Assembly: GCA_021798575.1 (NCBI GenBank)
Contig: JAJZGI010000018.1
Location: forward strand, 1 to 38,275
Direction of reading: 5' to 3'
Source: Pseudomonadota bacterium
GTDB lineage: Bacteria > Pseudomonadota > Alphaproteobacteria > Acetobacterales > Acetobacteraceae
Length of the DNA: 38,275 bases
Shown: piece after piece, positions 1 to 8,084 of the stretch
Position numbering within the stretch: position 1 is the first letter of the stretch
Layout of the letters: each line of letters opens with the position of its first letter
Translations under genes and position numbers: made by a program
Notes under the pieces: model-generated
The model's input: the letters and a program-made list of their open reading frames with translations, nothing else
Database searches by the model: none
What the model was told of the DNA's origin: nothing

Positions 1-67
1 CCAGCTTGGCACGGTCCTTGGCAGTGACTTTAACTTGAATACCATCGAGCATGCCCCAGAATCGCAT
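1..67 (-). CDS. IS630 family transposase, N-terminal fragment at window edge
   Basis: Reading leftward from the ATG at 65-67, the frame gives a short N-terminus with the motif GIQVKVTAKDRAKL. It resembles the start of IS630-type transposases, which open with a short beta strand followed by a D-R-x-x-L helix before the helix-turn-helix. Only about 22 codons are inside the window, so the DDE catalytic domain cannot be checked. A second in-frame Met at residue 6 could also be the start. The gene points away from the peptidase it interrupts, in the same direction of transcription. Confidence 0.6.
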   Translation of the reverse strand, partial: MRFWGMLDGIQVKVTAKDRAKL

Positions 68-121
68 CTCAGACGCAAAATGGGAATCCTAAATTGGACT
101 CAAATGTATGATTTTATCCAC
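1..121 (-). mobile_element. End of an IS630-type insertion sequence (rest lies left of the window)
   Basis: The reading frame of the M16 peptidase gene stops resembling its family at about position 123 and runs on for about ten unrelated codons before a stop, while a transposase-like frame starts at position 67 on the same strand. IS630/Tc1 elements insert at TA dinucleotides, and a TA sits exactly at 122-123, so I place the element end at 121. The terminal inverted repeat cannot be verified because the other end is outside the window. The boundary is an inference; the presence of an element is well supported by the truncated neighbour plus the transposase start. Confidence 0.55.
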
Positions 122-1930
122 TAGCAGCGTCTTTTTTTGCAGATTGACGAGCTGACTGAATAAGGGTTCGGCCAGCCTGGGCCGCAGCACGACATCGCCC
201 AGGAGATTGAGCGCAGAGACCAACCCGTCCGCCAGTCCGGTTATTTGAATCACGAATGAAGCCGGACCAGCAGAGATACTCAACGACAAACCGGCGGCCT
301 GAAGCGCAGCCGCCAGGCCGGCCGGATCATGCTCCCCGGCGCCGAAACGGGGTAGTTGCCCGAGTAGCGTGGTAGCGCCAGCCAATGAGTCGGGCTCGTC
401 CGCATAGCCGGAATCGACGCTGAAACGAACCACCAGCCCAGGCTCGCCGGGGCGGGACACATGAACGATCTTCAGACCACTATCCAGCGTGGTATTCTGG
501 ACAGGAATAACCGACAAGGCAGCGACCGCGCTTTTAATCGCGGGCACGGGCCGCGACGTGGCTGGCAATGCGGTGAATGTTTCTTTGACCGGCACCACAT
601 CGATGACGCAGGGCGGCGCGGTAAGCCAGGGCCGGGCTGCGTCGATAACATCCTGTGCGCTTGCCTCCGCCATACGTGTCGCGGCCAGCAGATAGTCACC
701 TGGATTTCCCGCATCGACCTCGCCCGATGACAACAGCCAGGCTTTGGTCTCGATATTTTCCAGGGCGCGCAGCATGCCCGACATGGAATTGCGACGAAAA
801 CGGTCGAATTCGGCCTCGGGCGCGGCGACCGCCAAAAACCGGGAGATCTCATCCTGGATCCTGCACTCAACATCGCGTGGCGTGGCGCCTGGCGCGAGCC
901 CTGTGTCAATCCGCAACTGACCGGAGATCATCCCCTGGTGCAGCATGGCCGAAACCTGACGCGCCGCCGCCTCGCCACCCTGCGGGCTGATCTCGACCAG
1001 GGCACGGTATAGAGGTGAGACGGCACCGCCGCCGAGCAGGCCGGCCGCGGCTGCGACAAGGTCGCACGCTCTGTCGGCCTGGTCAGGCGCCGACCACGCC
1101 ATGCTATGATGCGGCAGCATGGCACCGCGATCCTGCAGGGTAGCGCGCCTGCCGGATGGCGCCGGCACCCATCGTCCGGCTTTGAAATGCGGTCGGCAAG
1201 GCGCAATACCTCCGAAATAATCGGCGACTTTGCCGCGCATCTCCGCCATATCCACATCGCCGGCGATCACCAGCACCGCATTCGACGGCCCATAGAAATC
1301 CGCCGCCCAAAGCTGCGCCTCCTCAACGGTCGCGGAACGCAGGTCCGCGACACTACCGATGACCGAATGCCGGTAAGGATGCTCCGCCGGGTAGAGCAGT
1401 TCGTTCATACGATCGGTGAGCAGCCCGAAAGGCCGGCCCTCGCGTTCAAGCTTTTCCTGCAGCACGATCTCGCGCTGCTGATCGAATAATTCCGGGTCGA
1501 GCGCCTGCCTGAACCAGCCCATTCGGTCGGCTTCCGCAAACATCGTAAAATCCAGCATGCCGGACGGCACGAGCTCATGGTAGCGGGTGATGTCCGGCGA
1601 TGTCTGCGCATTTGCACGCACCGCCCCGGCTTCCAGGAGCCGGGCGATATAAGGGCCGGACAAAGTCGGCGTACCGCTGAACATAAGATGCTCGAACAGA
1701 TGCGCAAACCCGCTACGCCCTGGCGGATCGTCCTTGGCGCCCACCAGATAGGTGAGTGAAACCGCGACCAGCGGCGCCCGCCGATCCTCGTGCACAATCA
1801 CCCGCAAACCGTTATCAAGCTGGAAGCGGTCCCAGGACAGCGCAAGCTGATCCAACAAGCCGCGTGTTTTCCCGGCTGGCGGGCTGGCAGCCTGCTGCCC
1901 GCCCGCAAGCGTCCGTGCTACCATCCGCAC
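89..1930 (-). CDS. M16 family zinc metallopeptidase (pitrilysin/insulinase type), C-terminally truncated by an IS
   Basis: The N-terminal half is a catalytic M16 domain. The inverted zinc motif HLFEH lies at residues 77-81, with a downstream Glu in the LQEK segment at about 159, at the spacing expected for the third ligand. Residues from about 200 to 440 match the M16C partner domain, and from about 485 a second M16 half begins. Two-half M16 enzymes are usually around 900 residues; this one is 613, and its last ten or so residues are read from insertion-sequence DNA. The catalytic half is intact, but the clamp formed by the two halves is probably broken, so activity is doubtful. No signal peptide is visible, so a cytoplasmic protein is inferred. 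The start overlaps the AAA+ gene by 13 bp, which indicates translational coupling. Met3 at 1924 is an alternative start. Confidence 0.85.
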   Translation of the reverse strand: MRMVARTLAGGQQAASPPAGKTRGLLDQLALSWDRFQLDNGLRVIVHEDRRAPLVAVSLTYLVGAKDDPPGRSGFAHLFEHLMFSGTPTLSGPYIARLLEAGAVRANAQTSPDITRYHELVPSGMLDFTMFAEADRMGWFRQALDPELFDQQREIVLQEKLEREGRPFGLLTDRMNELLYPAEHPYRHSVIGSVADLRSATVEEAQLWAADFYGPSNAVLVIAGDVDMAEMRGKVADYFGGIAPCRPHFKAGRWVPAPSGRRATLQDRGAMLPHHSMAWSAPDQADRACDLVAAAAGLLGGGAVSPLYRALVEISPQGGEAAARQVSAMLHQGMISGQLRIDTGLAPGATPRDVECRIQDEISRFLAVAAPEAEFDRFRRNSMSGMLRALENIETKAWLLSSGEVDAGNPGDYLLAATRMAEASAQDVIDAARPWLTAPPCVIDVVPVKETFTALPATSRPVPAIKSAVAALSVIPVQNTTLDSGLKIVHVSRPGEPGLVVRFSVDSGYADEPDSLAGATTLLGQLPRFGAGEHDPAGLAAALQAAGLSLSISAGPASFVIQITGLADGLVSALNLLGDVVLRPRLAEPLFSQLVNLQKKTLLVDKIIHLSPI

Positions 1931-3510
1931 TGCCCGGACATGGCGTTCATTGGGTAGCGTCCGCCCTTCAGACGCAGCCGTTCATCCCCCATCCCGTCGG
2001 CCATTCTGTTGCGTACCGCGACGATCTCCGCCACCGCGCGTTCCAGATATGCCGCCGCCAGGGCGGGCGGGCGGGCGGCCACCAGGTCGCTGGCGTAGAG
2101 CGCCTTGGCATCCCCGATGAGGCGCCGCAAATCCGCAGGCGTAAAACCTTCCGTGATGCTGGCCACGGCAGCAGGATCAACGGCCTCCCTGCCGGGAAGC
2201 TCCTCGCCCATCCAGCGTTGAATGATCCGTGCCCGCGTCGGTTCATCGGGAAGCGAGGTCTCCAGCCAGAGCTCAATCCGTCCGGAGCGCAGCAACGCCT
2301 CGGGGATCGGCCGCAGGCTCATCGCCGTCATCATCACGCAGACATTGCTGGAGGTGCCGCTCTCCAGACCATCGAGCAGACTCAGCAGATAGCGCGATAG
2401 CCCGGCGATATGGTCGATCTTGAACAGCACATCCGCGTCGTCGATGAACAAAACCGATGGCGCATGGTCTTTGGCCTCCTGCACGACACTCTGGAATTTA
2501 CCAAAAAACGCCGCCGGCGGCTCACTGACGATCGAGCCGTCGATGAGAAAAAACTTTCCACTCATTCGGTGCGCCAGAGCCCTGCCGATACTTGTTTTGC
2601 CGGTACCGGGCGGCCCGAACAGCAATACGCCACGTTTGGGCCGCAACCCCAGTCGATGCGCCAGCTCGCGGTTTTCCAGCGGCAAAATGATATTAGCCTC
2701 CAGAGACTCGATGATATGCTCATGGCCAGGCAGTTGGGCAAAACTGATATTCTCTACCTCGCTCACCCGCGTGTTCGAGGTCACGACATGGGCCTCCAGC
2801 ACCTGGATGACGCTGTCACAATCGGGCGCCGCCTGCTGGTCCACCAGGGCCGCGGCGAGGCTGAGTTGATAGCCATTGAGGTAGGAGCTGTAGCGATAGA
2901 GCATGCCAAAATTTATTCCGTCGGCCTTTTCCGCGCCCAGAACCGTCTCGAAAAGCGCTGCGTAATCCGCCTGGGTGAAGCTCGACAGGGTGACAAGCGC
3001 GGCCTGATCGCCAAATTGCTGCGCGGCGCTCTCCCACGATTCCGGCGGACGGCCGCAGAGCACCAAGCTTTTGCCCGCTGCCAAGGTAAGCATGACGATG
3101 CGGCGCAGCACGGTGCGGTAGTAGCCCGGGCGGATTGAATTATTGTTGCCCGAACGCGACCAGTATTGCAGGTCATCGACCACCACCAGATCAGACTCCT
3201 GGATCGCCTGGATGATCCGTGCGCCGATCGCATCCTCGAACTGGTCGGCCGGCATATGGCTCGCCGCTTCGGCCATGTCGAGGGCCGTGATGATGGTACC
3301 GCCATGCCGGGCGGCAAGGGCGCGCAGAATCCGTGTCCGCCCGCTGCCGGTCGCGCCGGCCAGTGCGACGATCGGGGCGACGCGCAGAATTTCCTCCAAC
3401 TTGGCAAAGGCAATGGCCTGGGTCGGGGTCAAGGTCGGTATCGCATGATCTGACTGTGTCAACGTATTCATTGCAACCCCGGCAGGTGCCTTCGTTGTGC
3501 TCAAATTCAT
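1918..3510 (-). CDS. Two-module AAA+ family ATPase coupled to an M16 peptidase
   Basis: This 530-residue protein has two P-loop modules. Module 1 has a Walker A-like GATGSGRT (about 52-59) and a Walker B DLVVVDD (about 107-113). Module 2 is a standard AAA domain of the CDC48/proteasomal-ATPase class: GPPGTGKT (289-296), FIDDAD (about 335-340), a sensor-like segment and an arginine-finger region LLRSGRIE (about 397-404), followed by a helical lid. No membrane segment or signal peptide is seen. It overlaps the M16 peptidase gene by 13 bp, so the two were probably made together. The family role is ATP-driven remodelling or unfolding, but the substrate is unknown. I do not recognise a named orthologue. 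The start at 3510 has a poor ribosome-binding site; Met14 (3471) is possible. The 187 bp upstream (3511-3697) hold no gene I can support. Confidence 0.8.
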   Translation of the reverse strand: MNLSTTKAPAGVAMNTLTQSDHAIPTLTPTQAIAFAKLEEILRVAPIVALAGATGSGRTRILRALAARHGGTIITALDMAEAASHMPADQFEDAIGARIIQAIQESDLVVVDDLQYWSRSGNNNSIRPGYYRTVLRRIVMLTLAAGKSLVLCGRPPESWESAAQQFGDQAALVTLSSFTQADYAALFETVLGAEKADGINFGMLYRYSSYLNGYQLSLAAALVDQQAAPDCDSVIQVLEAHVVTSNTRVSEVENISFAQLPGHEHIIESLEANIILPLENRELAHRLGLRPKRGVLLFGPPGTGKTSIGRALAHRMSGKFFLIDGSIVSEPPAAFFGKFQSVVQEAKDHAPSVLFIDDADVLFKIDHIAGLSRYLLSLLDGLESGTSSNVCVMMTAMSLRPIPEALLRSGRIELWLETSLPDEPTRARIIQRWMGEELPGREAVDPAAVASITEGFTPADLRRLIGDAKALYASDLVAARPPALAAAYLERAVAEIVAVRNRMADGMGDERLRLKGGRYPMNAMSGQCGW

Positions 3511-3697
3511 TGTTCTGGCTTTCAGTTATTCATTCAATTATCTACGTCATTTCTGAAGTAGTCACTTCGTCGGCCCGGCGCATCCAACGAAAGTTGGTAA
3601 ATGCGCCGTTCCGGACAGGTCTATCGAAGCTGATCCTCAGAGTGCGATGACATGAAGATAACCCGCGGGCGGATCATCGTCATGTCTGAATCCGGCT

Positions 3698-6319
3698 CTA
3701 GAGCGACGCATGCAGCGTAAACAATACGCTGAGCGGCACACCATAATAGCTTCCCCCACCAAGATCACCAATGGTTTGATAATATTTGCGGTCGAAAATA
3801 TTCGTGACATTGAGCTGCGCGCTCACACGCGGGTTGATCTGGTATTTTGCGAAACCGTCGAAAATCGCGTAACCGCCTTGGTTAAGGTGCTCATCGGCGC
3901 AGGAGGTAAAGTTGGCATTGCAGACATAGCCGCTGGCGTTCGTGGTGCTTTGCGCATGGATGCCCACACCTGCCTGCAACCGGCGTAGCCAGGGTGCCCC
4001 GGCAAACTGATAGGTCGCAAACAACTTGGCCAGATGCTTCGGCGCAAGCGTCGTCAGGGGCACTCCCGGCCCGCTCCCCGACGCACCCGGGTCGAACCGA
4101 TTTTCATTATAGGTATAGCTCGCCGCGATTTGTAGTTGTGGCGTGATCGCGCCGTCGATTTCAACATCGACACCTTCACTGGTCTGGGTTTCACCCTCAT
4201 TCAGGTAACATCCATTCTGCGCGTTGCAAACCGGGTTTGAAAAACCGGCAAAGTTCAACACGGCAAGATTGACTTGCTTGGAATGATAGACAGAAATCGA
4301 GGAGTTCAGCGTGCCGTTGAAGTCCGATCGCTTGAGGCCTAATTCATAACTGGTGCCGGTTTCCGGGCCGATTTGTCGGCCACTCAGCGTGCGGTCCACG
4401 GATTGAGAATTATAAATGCCGGTATAGCTGAAATAGGCGGTCATACGCGGCGTCAGGTCCAGCGTCGCGCCGACATAAGGCGGCACGAATGTATGATCCG
4501 ATGTTCCGCTACGCTGGAATGGCGGGGTTGCAAAGCTCAGGATCTGCTCGAATCGGGTCTGGTAAACATTATAATGAAAACCCAACAGGATATGCAGCGG
4601 CGCCCATGGGCTGAGACGCAGCGTACCATAGAGACCATATTGCGCGGAATTGCTCTTGAGAACCTCGCTGCCGTTGGAGGAGTTAAGTGTATAACCTCCC
4701 GGCTGGGGAACCTGCGAGGGAGAGTAGGTAAAAATATCAATCGCCCCGTAATTCGGCGGCTCATTGAACGGATTGTTATAATAACCATTTTCCGCATTTG
4801 CCGAGGGGTAGGCAGTGTTCAAATACGCGTAATTCCCGCCAAAATCGACAGATTGCTCATGTCCAAATATGTCAAACTTACCGTTAATGGAACTGTCCGC
4901 AGAATATTGCGTCGATTGTGCCGCAAAACGAACGCCTGACAGATTATCGCCTGAACCGTTGGCCCGGTTAATCCCGCTGAAACCCAGCGCCTGCACTTCC
5001 ACACCGGACGAAGTCTGCTGCAAGCCGGAGAGATTAACCAGCCAGTTCCAGTGGCTGCCCAGCGACTGATGCAACTCGGCAAAATATTCGAGCGAGTGAA
5101 CGCCTTCATGCGTATAATCCGAGCACAGGCAGGTATCGCGCGGCAGGTTGATATTCGAGCCGTCGCTATAGCGCGGCAATACCCCCAGGAAGGGCAGCGT
5201 ATTCTCGTCGCTGAAATCAGAGCCGATATTGATCTGCGTGCCCAGGAACGGATCGAGCTCCAGGTTTTCGTAGATGGAATTCTGGTGTGCATAAGCGTAT
5301 TTATAGAAATAATCATGGTCTTCATGCGTAAAAATAGTGCGCAGGCGGATTTTTTTGTTGCCAAATAGCGGCGTCGAACCGTCCAGAACCAGGCGATGCT
5401 CATTATAGGAGCCGATGCTGGCACTGATATTAAGCTGCACGCCCTGCACCGGGCGCTTGCGCTGTAGGCTGATAACCCCGCCCGGATCACCCGAGCCGGA
5501 ATACAGGCCATCCGCGCCGCGGATAATCTGCACACTGTCGAATTCAGAAGAGTCAAAATCCGGCGTCAGATTCGGGGAGATGCCGGCGGTATTCGTACTG
5601 ACATAGCTGATGGGCGCCCCGCCATCGATCTGGAACGTATCGATCTGATACCCCCGTGAAAAATATTCAGGCTGCAACGGATTGGTCGGGTTCTGCACAA
5701 CCGTAATGCCCGGCGCCTGGTTGAGCACAGCCGTGATGCTGTGTAATTGCTGGTCCTCGATTTGCTGGCGTGTGACGACACTCACGCTTTGCGGCGTCTC
5801 ACGCATGCTCAACGGGGTTTTGGAGCCGATTGTCAGCGCATTGCTGGTGTAGCTCCCGGTACCCTCGGTGGCATCGGGGTCGCTGCTGCCATTGGCCCCC
5901 ACATTTGGCCCATAGGCAGGTGTTGCATTCTCCGTGCCGCTCGCCGCCTGAACTCTTACCGTACCGATGACTCCGGCCGCGGCGGGTGATGCAGCGCCAA
6001 CGACGACCTGATCAGGATCGGTGAAATGATAGCTCAACCCGCTTCCCGTCAACATCGCAGAGAGCGCCGTAGCGGGCGTCAAATTGCCCTGTACGGACGG
6101 CACGCTCACATCCGCATCGCTGGCGCCAACCACCTTAATCGACGTGACGCGCGAGAATGCGGCAAGCGCGTCAGCCAAATCCTCCGACGGAAGATTAAAT
6201 TGATAGGTCGCGGATGGCGCCGCGTGGAGTACGGACGGCATGGCTGCGCTGGCTGTAAAGACGACACAGGAGGCAAACAACGCGGTTCGCCGGCGGCGGG
6301 AATGAATATGGATCGACAT
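3698..6319 (-). CDS. TonB-dependent siderophore-type receptor with N-terminal STN signalling domain
   Basis: An arginine-rich N-terminus and hydrophobic core ending in LHAA (cleavage near residue 34) form a signal peptide. Residues about 39-110 are a secretin/TonB short N-terminal (STN) domain, as in FecA, FpvA and FoxA. The plug follows at about 165-285, with the family hallmark SMRETPQSVSVVT and the GADGLYSGSGDPGGVI segment. The rest is a 22-strand type barrel. These receptors import ferric siderophores or similar ligands across the outer membrane, and the STN domain passes a signal to an anti-sigma factor. No FecI/FecR pair is in the window, so the partner must be elsewhere or lost. The C-terminus ends in HASL rather than the usual final aromatic residue. 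A good AGGGGG ribosome-binding site precedes the start. The ligand cannot be predicted. Base composition is lower in GC than the flanking xseA/purD. Confidence 0.92.
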   Translation of the reverse strand: MSIHIHSRRRRTALFASCVVFTASAAMPSVLHAAPSATYQFNLPSEDLADALAAFSRVTSIKVVGASDADVSVPSVQGNLTPATALSAMLTGSGLSYHFTDPDQVVVGAASPAAAGVIGTVRVQAASGTENATPAYGPNVGANGSSDPDATEGTGSYTSNALTIGSKTPLSMRETPQSVSVVTRQQIEDQQLHSITAVLNQAPGITVVQNPTNPLQPEYFSRGYQIDTFQIDGGAPISYVSTNTAGISPNLTPDFDSSEFDSVQIIRGADGLYSGSGDPGGVISLQRKRPVQGVQLNISASIGSYNEHRLVLDGSTPLFGNKKIRLRTIFTHEDHDYFYKYAYAHQNSIYENLELDPFLGTQINIGSDFSDENTLPFLGVLPRYSDGSNINLPRDTCLCSDYTHEGVHSLEYFAELHQSLGSHWNWLVNLSGLQQTSSGVEVQALGFSGINRANGSGDNLSGVRFAAQSTQYSADSSINGKFDIFGHEQSVDFGGNYAYLNTAYPSANAENGYYNNPFNEPPNYGAIDIFTYSPSQVPQPGGYTLNSSNGSEVLKSNSAQYGLYGTLRLSPWAPLHILLGFHYNVYQTRFEQILSFATPPFQRSGTSDHTFVPPYVGATLDLTPRMTAYFSYTGIYNSQSVDRTLSGRQIGPETGTSYELGLKRSDFNGTLNSSISVYHSKQVNLAVLNFAGFSNPVCNAQNGCYLNEGETQTSEGVDVEIDGAITPQLQIAASYTYNENRFDPGASGSGPGVPLTTLAPKHLAKLFATYQFAGAPWLRRLQAGVGIHAQSTTNASGYVCNANFTSCADEHLNQGGYAIFDGFAKYQINPRVSAQLNVTNIFDRKYYQTIGDLGGGSYYGVPLSVLFTLHASL

Positions 6320-6554
6320 GGAAAACCCCCTGATAACGCGTTATGGGTACAGTTTGTGGGAACAAGCGGAATGAGCCGGCAATGGCGGAGTTCCTGTTGG
6401 TCGGCATATGTCCGCGCGCGGTAAAAACTTAGAACTGAAAAGATGCATCAACTTAGCTTTCCTAAATTGTGCAACCAGCAGCCCACCCTGAATTTTGTTA
6501 CCAATTTATTACCGCAAATCGCGGTTTCTTTAGTACCCCCCGAAAGTCGGGAAA
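6320..6554 (-). promoter_or_regulatory. AT-rich upstream region of the TonB receptor gene, with a weak dyad
   Basis: This is the first part of a 365-bp stretch without a gene. It is clearly richer in A and T than the coding DNA around it and must contain the receptor promoter. A small dyad, TTAG-CTTTC-CTAA, lies at 6453-6465. In alphaproteobacteria iron-responsive operators have TTAG/CTAA half-sites, so this might be an iron-control site, but the spacing is not the classic one and I hold it weakly. No convincing sigma-70 boxes were picked out by eye. Confidence 0.25.
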
Positions 6555-6689
6555 TAGAGTCTGATCGTTTGAGGTTGGCGCGTCTTGCGCGGCAACCGAG
6601 AGCGTTGATCAGCCTCTAAACAAGAGAGTCTGATCGTTTGAGGTTGGCGCTTCTTGCGCGGCAACCGAGAGCGTTGATCAGCTTCTAAA
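6555..6689. repeat. Two tandem copies of a 65-bp hairpin-forming element
   Basis: Copy 1 (6556-6620) and copy 2 (6625-6689) have a period of 69 bp and differ at only two positions by my reading. Each copy is itself a dyad. In copy 1 the outer arms TAGAG-t-CTGATC (6555-6566) pair with GATCAG-c-CTCTA (6607-6618), and the inner arms GGTTG/CAACC and GCGC/GCGC form the tip. Copy 2 overlaps the end of xseA, and the xseA stop codon (6685-6687) is formed by the arm of the element. It could act as a bidirectional terminator or mRNA-stabilising structure, or be a REP-like or MITE-like mobile repeat. There is no long T-tract on either side. Confidence 0.8.
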
Positions 6690-8037
6690 AAAGCGTCCCC
6701 TGGCTGGGCGCGGCCTTCACCGCCACATCGCCATCGGCGAACTTGACCACCAAAGCAGCACCTGGGGCGATCCGGGCCGCGCTCGATACCGGGGCACCCG
6801 CCGCGTTGGTCACCAGCGCAAAGCCGCGCGCCAGCACGGCAGCGTACGATACCGCCTCAAGCCGGGCCGCCAGATGCTCCAGTTTCACCCGCTTCTCGCG
6901 CAGCCTGCCGGGTAGCCCGCCCTCCAGCCGGCGCGCCGAGAGGTCCAGCGCGTTGCGTCGATGCGCGAGTATCTCTCGCGGGTGGCGCAACCGTGCGGAG
7001 AGCCGCTCCAGCCCGGCGCGGCGCAGGGCGGCATAATTGGGCAGCGCCAGGCCCAGCCGCTCGCCCCGGTCATCCAGCCGCTGCCGCGCCAGGCCCAGAA
7101 TCCCCGGCAAATCCGGTAGCTTCCCACCGGCCCGGCTGAGCAGCAGGCGGGCAAAGCCGGTTCTGCGCAGCACCGCACCCTCCAGCCGCGCGGTCTTCTG
7201 CGCCAGGTCCGCCAGCAGCTCCAGCCGCGCCGGAATCGCCATCTCCGCCGCCGCGGTGGGGGTGGGTGCCCGCCGGTCGGAGACAAAATCGATCAGCGTC
7301 GTGTCGGTCTCGTGCCCCACGGCGGAGATCAGCGGTATGGTACAAGCCGCCGCCGCACGCAGCACCGCCTCATCGTTGAACGCCATGAGGTCTTCCAGGC
7401 TGCCGCCGCCGCGCGCCACAATCAGCACATCCGGGCGTGGCACGCCGCCGCCCGCCACCAGGGCCGAGAATCCATTGATCGCGGCGGCGATCTGCCCGGC
7501 CGCCGCCTCGCCCTGCACCGCCACCGGCCACAAAATGATAGGCCGGGGGAAGCGCCGGGCGATGGTGGTCTTGATATCCTGGAGCACCGCACCCTGGGGG
7601 GACGTCACGACGCCGATCACCCGTGGCAGCATCGGCAAGGGCCGCTTGCGCGTGAACAACCCCTCCGCCGCCAGGCGCACCCGCAGCGCCTCGATCCGCG
7701 CGAGCAGCGCCCCGGCCCCGGCATATTCCAGCCGCTCGACGATGAGTTGATACTCCGAGCGCTCCGGGTAGGAGGTCAGCCGCCCGGTGGCGATCACCTC
7801 CACGCCGTTCTCCGGCTTCAGCCCGGCCCGTGCTGCGGCACCCTTCCAGATAATCGCGCGGATCTTGCCGCCCTCGTCCTTTAGCGCGAAATATTGGTGC
7901 CCCGAGGCATAGGCCTTGAACTCGGTGATCTCGCCGCGCACCCGCACCCGTCCAAACGCCCCCTCCAGCGTTTTTTTCACCGCGCCCGCGAGCTCGGATA
8001 CCGAAAATTCAGGCGTGTTCGCCAGCAGGTCGCTCAT
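6685..8037 (-). CDS. xseA: Exodeoxyribonuclease VII large subunit
   Basis: This is the large subunit of ExoVII, the bidirectional single-strand exonuclease that works with XseB. The N-terminal 100 residues form the OB-fold domain (VRVRGEITEFKAYASGHQYF and the following KDEGGKIRAIIWKG). The central catalytic domain contains the family markers LPRVIGVVTSPQGAVLQDI, RGGGSLEDLMAFNDE and SAVGHETDTTLIDFVSD. The C-terminal third is the long arginine-rich coiled-coil arm. At 450 residues it is full length. It diverges from purD, with 47 bp between the start codons. The stop codon is supplied by a repeat element, so the last few residues may be strain-specific. Confidence 0.96.
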   Translation of the reverse strand: MSDLLANTPEFSVSELAGAVKKTLEGAFGRVRVRGEITEFKAYASGHQYFALKDEGGKIRAIIWKGAAARAGLKPENGVEVIATGRLTSYPERSEYQLIVERLEYAGAGALLARIEALRVRLAAEGLFTRKRPLPMLPRVIGVVTSPQGAVLQDIKTTIARRFPRPIILWPVAVQGEAAAGQIAAAINGFSALVAGGGVPRPDVLIVARGGGSLEDLMAFNDEAVLRAAAACTIPLISAVGHETDTTLIDFVSDRRAPTPTAAAEMAIPARLELLADLAQKTARLEGAVLRRTGFARLLLSRAGGKLPDLPGILGLARQRLDDRGERLGLALPNYAALRRAGLERLSARLRHPREILAHRRNALDLSARRLEGGLPGRLREKRVKLEHLAARLEAVSYAAVLARGFALVTNAAGAPVSSAARIAPGAALVVKFADGDVAVKAAPSQGTLF

Positions 8038-8084
8038 GCGCCGACTCTATGATAATGCGCGCCCCGGTAACAATGGGGGCGGGC

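Noticed and set aside
3649-3686. Hairpin GACATGA/TCATGTC after the TonB receptor gene as a terminator
   Set aside because: The outer stem is only 7 bp around a long interior, and no T-tract follows; too weak to list.
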